A stretch of 7,053 nt of DNA from an uncultured Alphaproteobacteria bacterium (GTDB taxonomy: Bacteria > Pseudomonadota > Alphaproteobacteria > Micropepsales > Micropepsaceae): the NCBI GenBank assembly GCA_903922545.1, contig CAIXUE010000147.1:1-7053 (forward strand), written 5' to 3'. The translations under genes and the position numbers were made by a program. Position 1 is the stretch's first letter; every line of letters begins with the position of its first letter. Shown here one piece after another: positions 5,265 to 7,053 of the stretch. The notes below the pieces were generated by a model. That model made no database searches. It worked only from the letters and a program-made list of their open reading frames with translations, and was not told where the DNA came from.

Positions 5265-7053
5265 TTAGCTGCAGCCGCTGGTGCTGCCGCAGGTGTTGCA
5301 CTTCATGCAGGTGCCATTGCGTACCAACGTGAAGTTGCCGCAGGCGCCGCAATTGTCGCCTTCAAAACCCTTCATGCGGGCTTCCGCCACGGCACGGGCG
5401 CGGGTGTCCCGCCCCCCGCTGCGTGATGACAGCGCCTGTTCGATGCTGGCGACCTGGGCAGCCACCGGCGTCAGTACATGTTCAATGCCGGCGCGGATGT
5501 CGCTGAGGTCCAGGGGATCGTTGCCGGGATCAAAGCTGTCTTCTTCGGCATGGAAATGGTCATGCGCATCTTCATGGTCATGCGCCAGCATCTGGGGCGC
5601 GGCGCCGCCCTTGACCATGGCGATTTTGGTGCGGCCGCGCAGATAACCACTGGAGGCCAGCTTGGCGATGGCCACGTCGGCCGTGCCGCCGGGGCCTTCG
5701 CTGCCCGTGCCGATGTCTTCGTCGGTGGCGGGCGGCACATGGGCCAGATCGCTGCGGCCCAGATAGGAAACGCCCAGTTCGCGGAAGATATAATCAAGCA
5801 CGCTGGTGGTGTTCTTGATGGAGTCATTGCCGACCACCAGGCCCGCCGGTTCAAAGCGGGTGAAGGTGAAGGCTTCGACGAATTCTTCCAGCGGCACGCC
5901 ATATTGCAGGCCCACCGAAATGGCGATGGCGAAATTGTTCATCAGACTGCGGAAGGCGGCGCCTTCCTTGTGCATGTCGATGAAGATTTCGCCCAGCCGG
6001 CCGTCTTCATATTCGCCGGTGTGCAGATAGACCTTATGGCCGCCCACGATCGCTTTCTGGGTATAGGATTTGCGGCGGTGGGGCAGGCGTTCGCGCTCGG
6101 ACTTGCGGAATGTCTCAATCACTTTTTCCACGATCCGCTCGGTCACGACGGTCTGGGCCGGCGCGGGCAGCGGCGCGCGGGGCGCTTCCACCAGCTCGTC
6201 ATCCTCTTCGGCGTCGAAGGCGGCAAAGATCTGGCTGGCCAGCGGCTGGCTGAGCTTGGAGCCGTCGCGGTAAAGCGCGTTGGCTTTCAGGCCCAGTTTC
6301 CACGACAGCATGTAAGCTTCGCCGCATTCCTTGATCTGGGCGGAGGCCGGCATGTTGATGGTCTTGGAGATGGCGCCCGAAATAAAGGGCTGCACCGCCG
6401 CCATCATGCGGATGTGGGATTCCACATTCAGGGAACGCTTGCCGATACGCCCGCACGGATTGGCGCAATCGAACACCGGCAGATGCGCCTCTTTGAGGTG
6501 CGGCGCGCCTTCCAGGGTCATGGCGCCGCAGACATAAAGATTGGCGGCGTCGATATCGAGCCTGGAAAAACCGATGGCCTTCAGAAGATCGAAATCGGCC
6601 GCATCCATGGCGCTCGCGTCGAGCTTGAGGGTTTCGCGGCAGAATTTTTCGCCCAGCGTCCATTTGTTGAAGACAAAGCGGATGTCGAAAGCCGATTCCA
6701 GGGCGGCTTCGATGGCGCCGATCTGCTCTTCGCCAAAACCCTTGGCGCGCAGCGCGTCCAGATTGAGACGGCCGGTGAAGCTTTCCAGCGAACCGTAACC
6801 GACCGCATAAGCGACAATGGCGTCGGCTTCCGCGTCGGTATAGCCCAGATTGGCCAGGGCTTCGGGCACGCAGCGGTTGATGATCTTGAAATAGCCGCCG
6901 CCCGCCAGGGTCTTGAACTTGACCAGGGCGAAATCCGGCTCCACGCCGGTGGTGTCGCAGTCCATGATCAGCCCGATGGTGCCGGTGGGCGCGATGACGG
7001 TGGCCTGGGCGTTGCGGAAACCGAATTCCTTGCCCATCGCCAGGGCATCGTCC
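5265..7053 (-). CDS. nrdJ: Vitamin B12-dependent (class II) ribonucleotide reductase, C-terminal part (partial)
   Basis: NrdJ reduces ribonucleotides to deoxyribonucleotides using adenosylcobalamin, independently of oxygen. The gene runs off the right edge; five further codons lie beyond the first visible Met (7037), so that Met is internal. Numbering from it (590 residues to the TAA stop): [19 protein letters not shown] (16-34) is the RNR substrate-domain motif; [10 protein letters not shown] (188-197) and [11 protein letters not shown] (220-230) are further RNR motifs, and ISKTINMP is the family hallmark. An acidic, proline-rich linker (275-298) leads to a second part, [20 protein letters not shown] through about 428, which matches the TSCPD domain of the large NrdJ form. 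A His-rich hexapeptide duplication (485-496) follows. The tail has Cys563, 566, 577, 580, 583 and 589, likely zinc-binding and/or the redox-active pair that regenerates the active site. No frameshift is visible. The 5' end, where a cobalamin riboswitch or NrdR boxes might be, is outside the window. Confidence 0.96.
   Translation of the reverse strand, partial: DDALAMGKEFGFRNAQATVIAPTGTIGLIMDCDTTGVEPDFALVKFKTLAGGGYFKIINRCVPEALANLGYTDAEADAIVAYAVGYGSLESFTGRLNLDALRAKGFGEEQIGAIEAALESAFDIRFVFNKWTLGEKFCRETLKLDASAMDAADFDLLKAIGFSRLDIDAANLYVCGAMTLEGAPHLKEAHLPVFDCANPCGRIGKRSLNVESHIRMMAAVQPFISGAISKTINMPASAQIKECGEAYMLSWKLGLKANALYRDGSKLSQPLASQIFAAFDAEEDDELVEAPRAPLPAPAQTVVTERIVEKVIETFRKSERERLPHRRKSYTQKAIVGGHKVYLHTGEYEDGRLGEIFIDMHKEGAAFRSLMNNFAIAISVGLQYGVPLEEFVEAFTFTRFEPAGLVVGNDSIKNTTSVLDYIFRELGVSYLGRSDLAHVPPATDEDIGTGSEGPGGTADVAIAKLASSGYLRGRTKIAMVKGGAAPQMLAHDHEDAHDHFHAEEDSFDPGNDPLDLSDIRAGIEHVLTPVAAQVASIEQALSSRSGGRDTRARAVAEARMKGFEGDNCGACGNFTLVRNGTCMKCNTCGSTSGCS
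5556..5585 (-). repeat. In-gene tandem repeat encoding a His-Asp hexapeptide duplication in NrdJ
   Basis: The plus-strand 12-mer ATGGTCATGCGC occurs at 5556-5567 and again at 5574-5585, an 18-base period with identical copies. In the NrdJ frame this encodes AHDHED followed by AHDHFH (485-496), with five histidines in eleven residues. The in-frame period points to a recent duplication or a maintained metal-binding motif. Confidence 0.7.

Noticed and set aside
5193..5426. 77-codon plus-strand frame over the nrdJ 3' end
   Set aside because: It is Ala-rich antisense to the conserved cysteine-rich tail of NrdJ, with no domain.

Overview
This is a GC-rich window with compact gene spacing. It looks like alphaproteobacterial chromosome: the glycine decarboxylase P-protein is split into gcvPA and gcvPB downstream of gcvH, there is a large B12-dependent ribonucleotide reductase (NrdJ), and the spacers carry GTCATGG-type palindromes. 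I infer the class from these traits; I cannot name a genus. Most of the window is ordinary housekeeping and accessory sequence, and I do not see a convincing new multi-gene system.

Left part (1-3214, + strand): the end of gcvH, a 149-base spacer with two related palindromic repeats in opposite orientation, then gcvPA and gcvPB overlapping by one base (TAATG). Together they encode the H-protein and the two P-protein subunits of the glycine cleavage system. The T-protein gene, if linked, lies upstream of the window.

Middle part (3215-4985): an FkbM-family SAM-dependent methyltransferase on the + strand has lower local GC and rarer codons than the gcv genes, so it may be acquired. It converges with a secreted pentapeptide-repeat protein on the - strand, which has a textbook intrinsic terminator. 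A small helical protein of unknown function follows, divergent from the pentapeptide gene.

Right part (4982-7053, - strand): a 70-residue KTSC-domain protein converges with the small helical gene, their stop codons interlocking in one CTAG. A long imperfect hairpin separates it from the 3' end of nrdJ, whose 5' part lies beyond the right edge. NrdJ shows the C-terminal part of the catalytic domain, a TSCPD domain, an unusual histidine-rich hexapeptide duplication and a cysteine-rich tail.

The items most worth a second look are the inverted palindromic repeats before gcvPA, the His-rich repeat in NrdJ, the possibly acquired fkbM gene and the hairpin between nrdJ and the KTSC gene.
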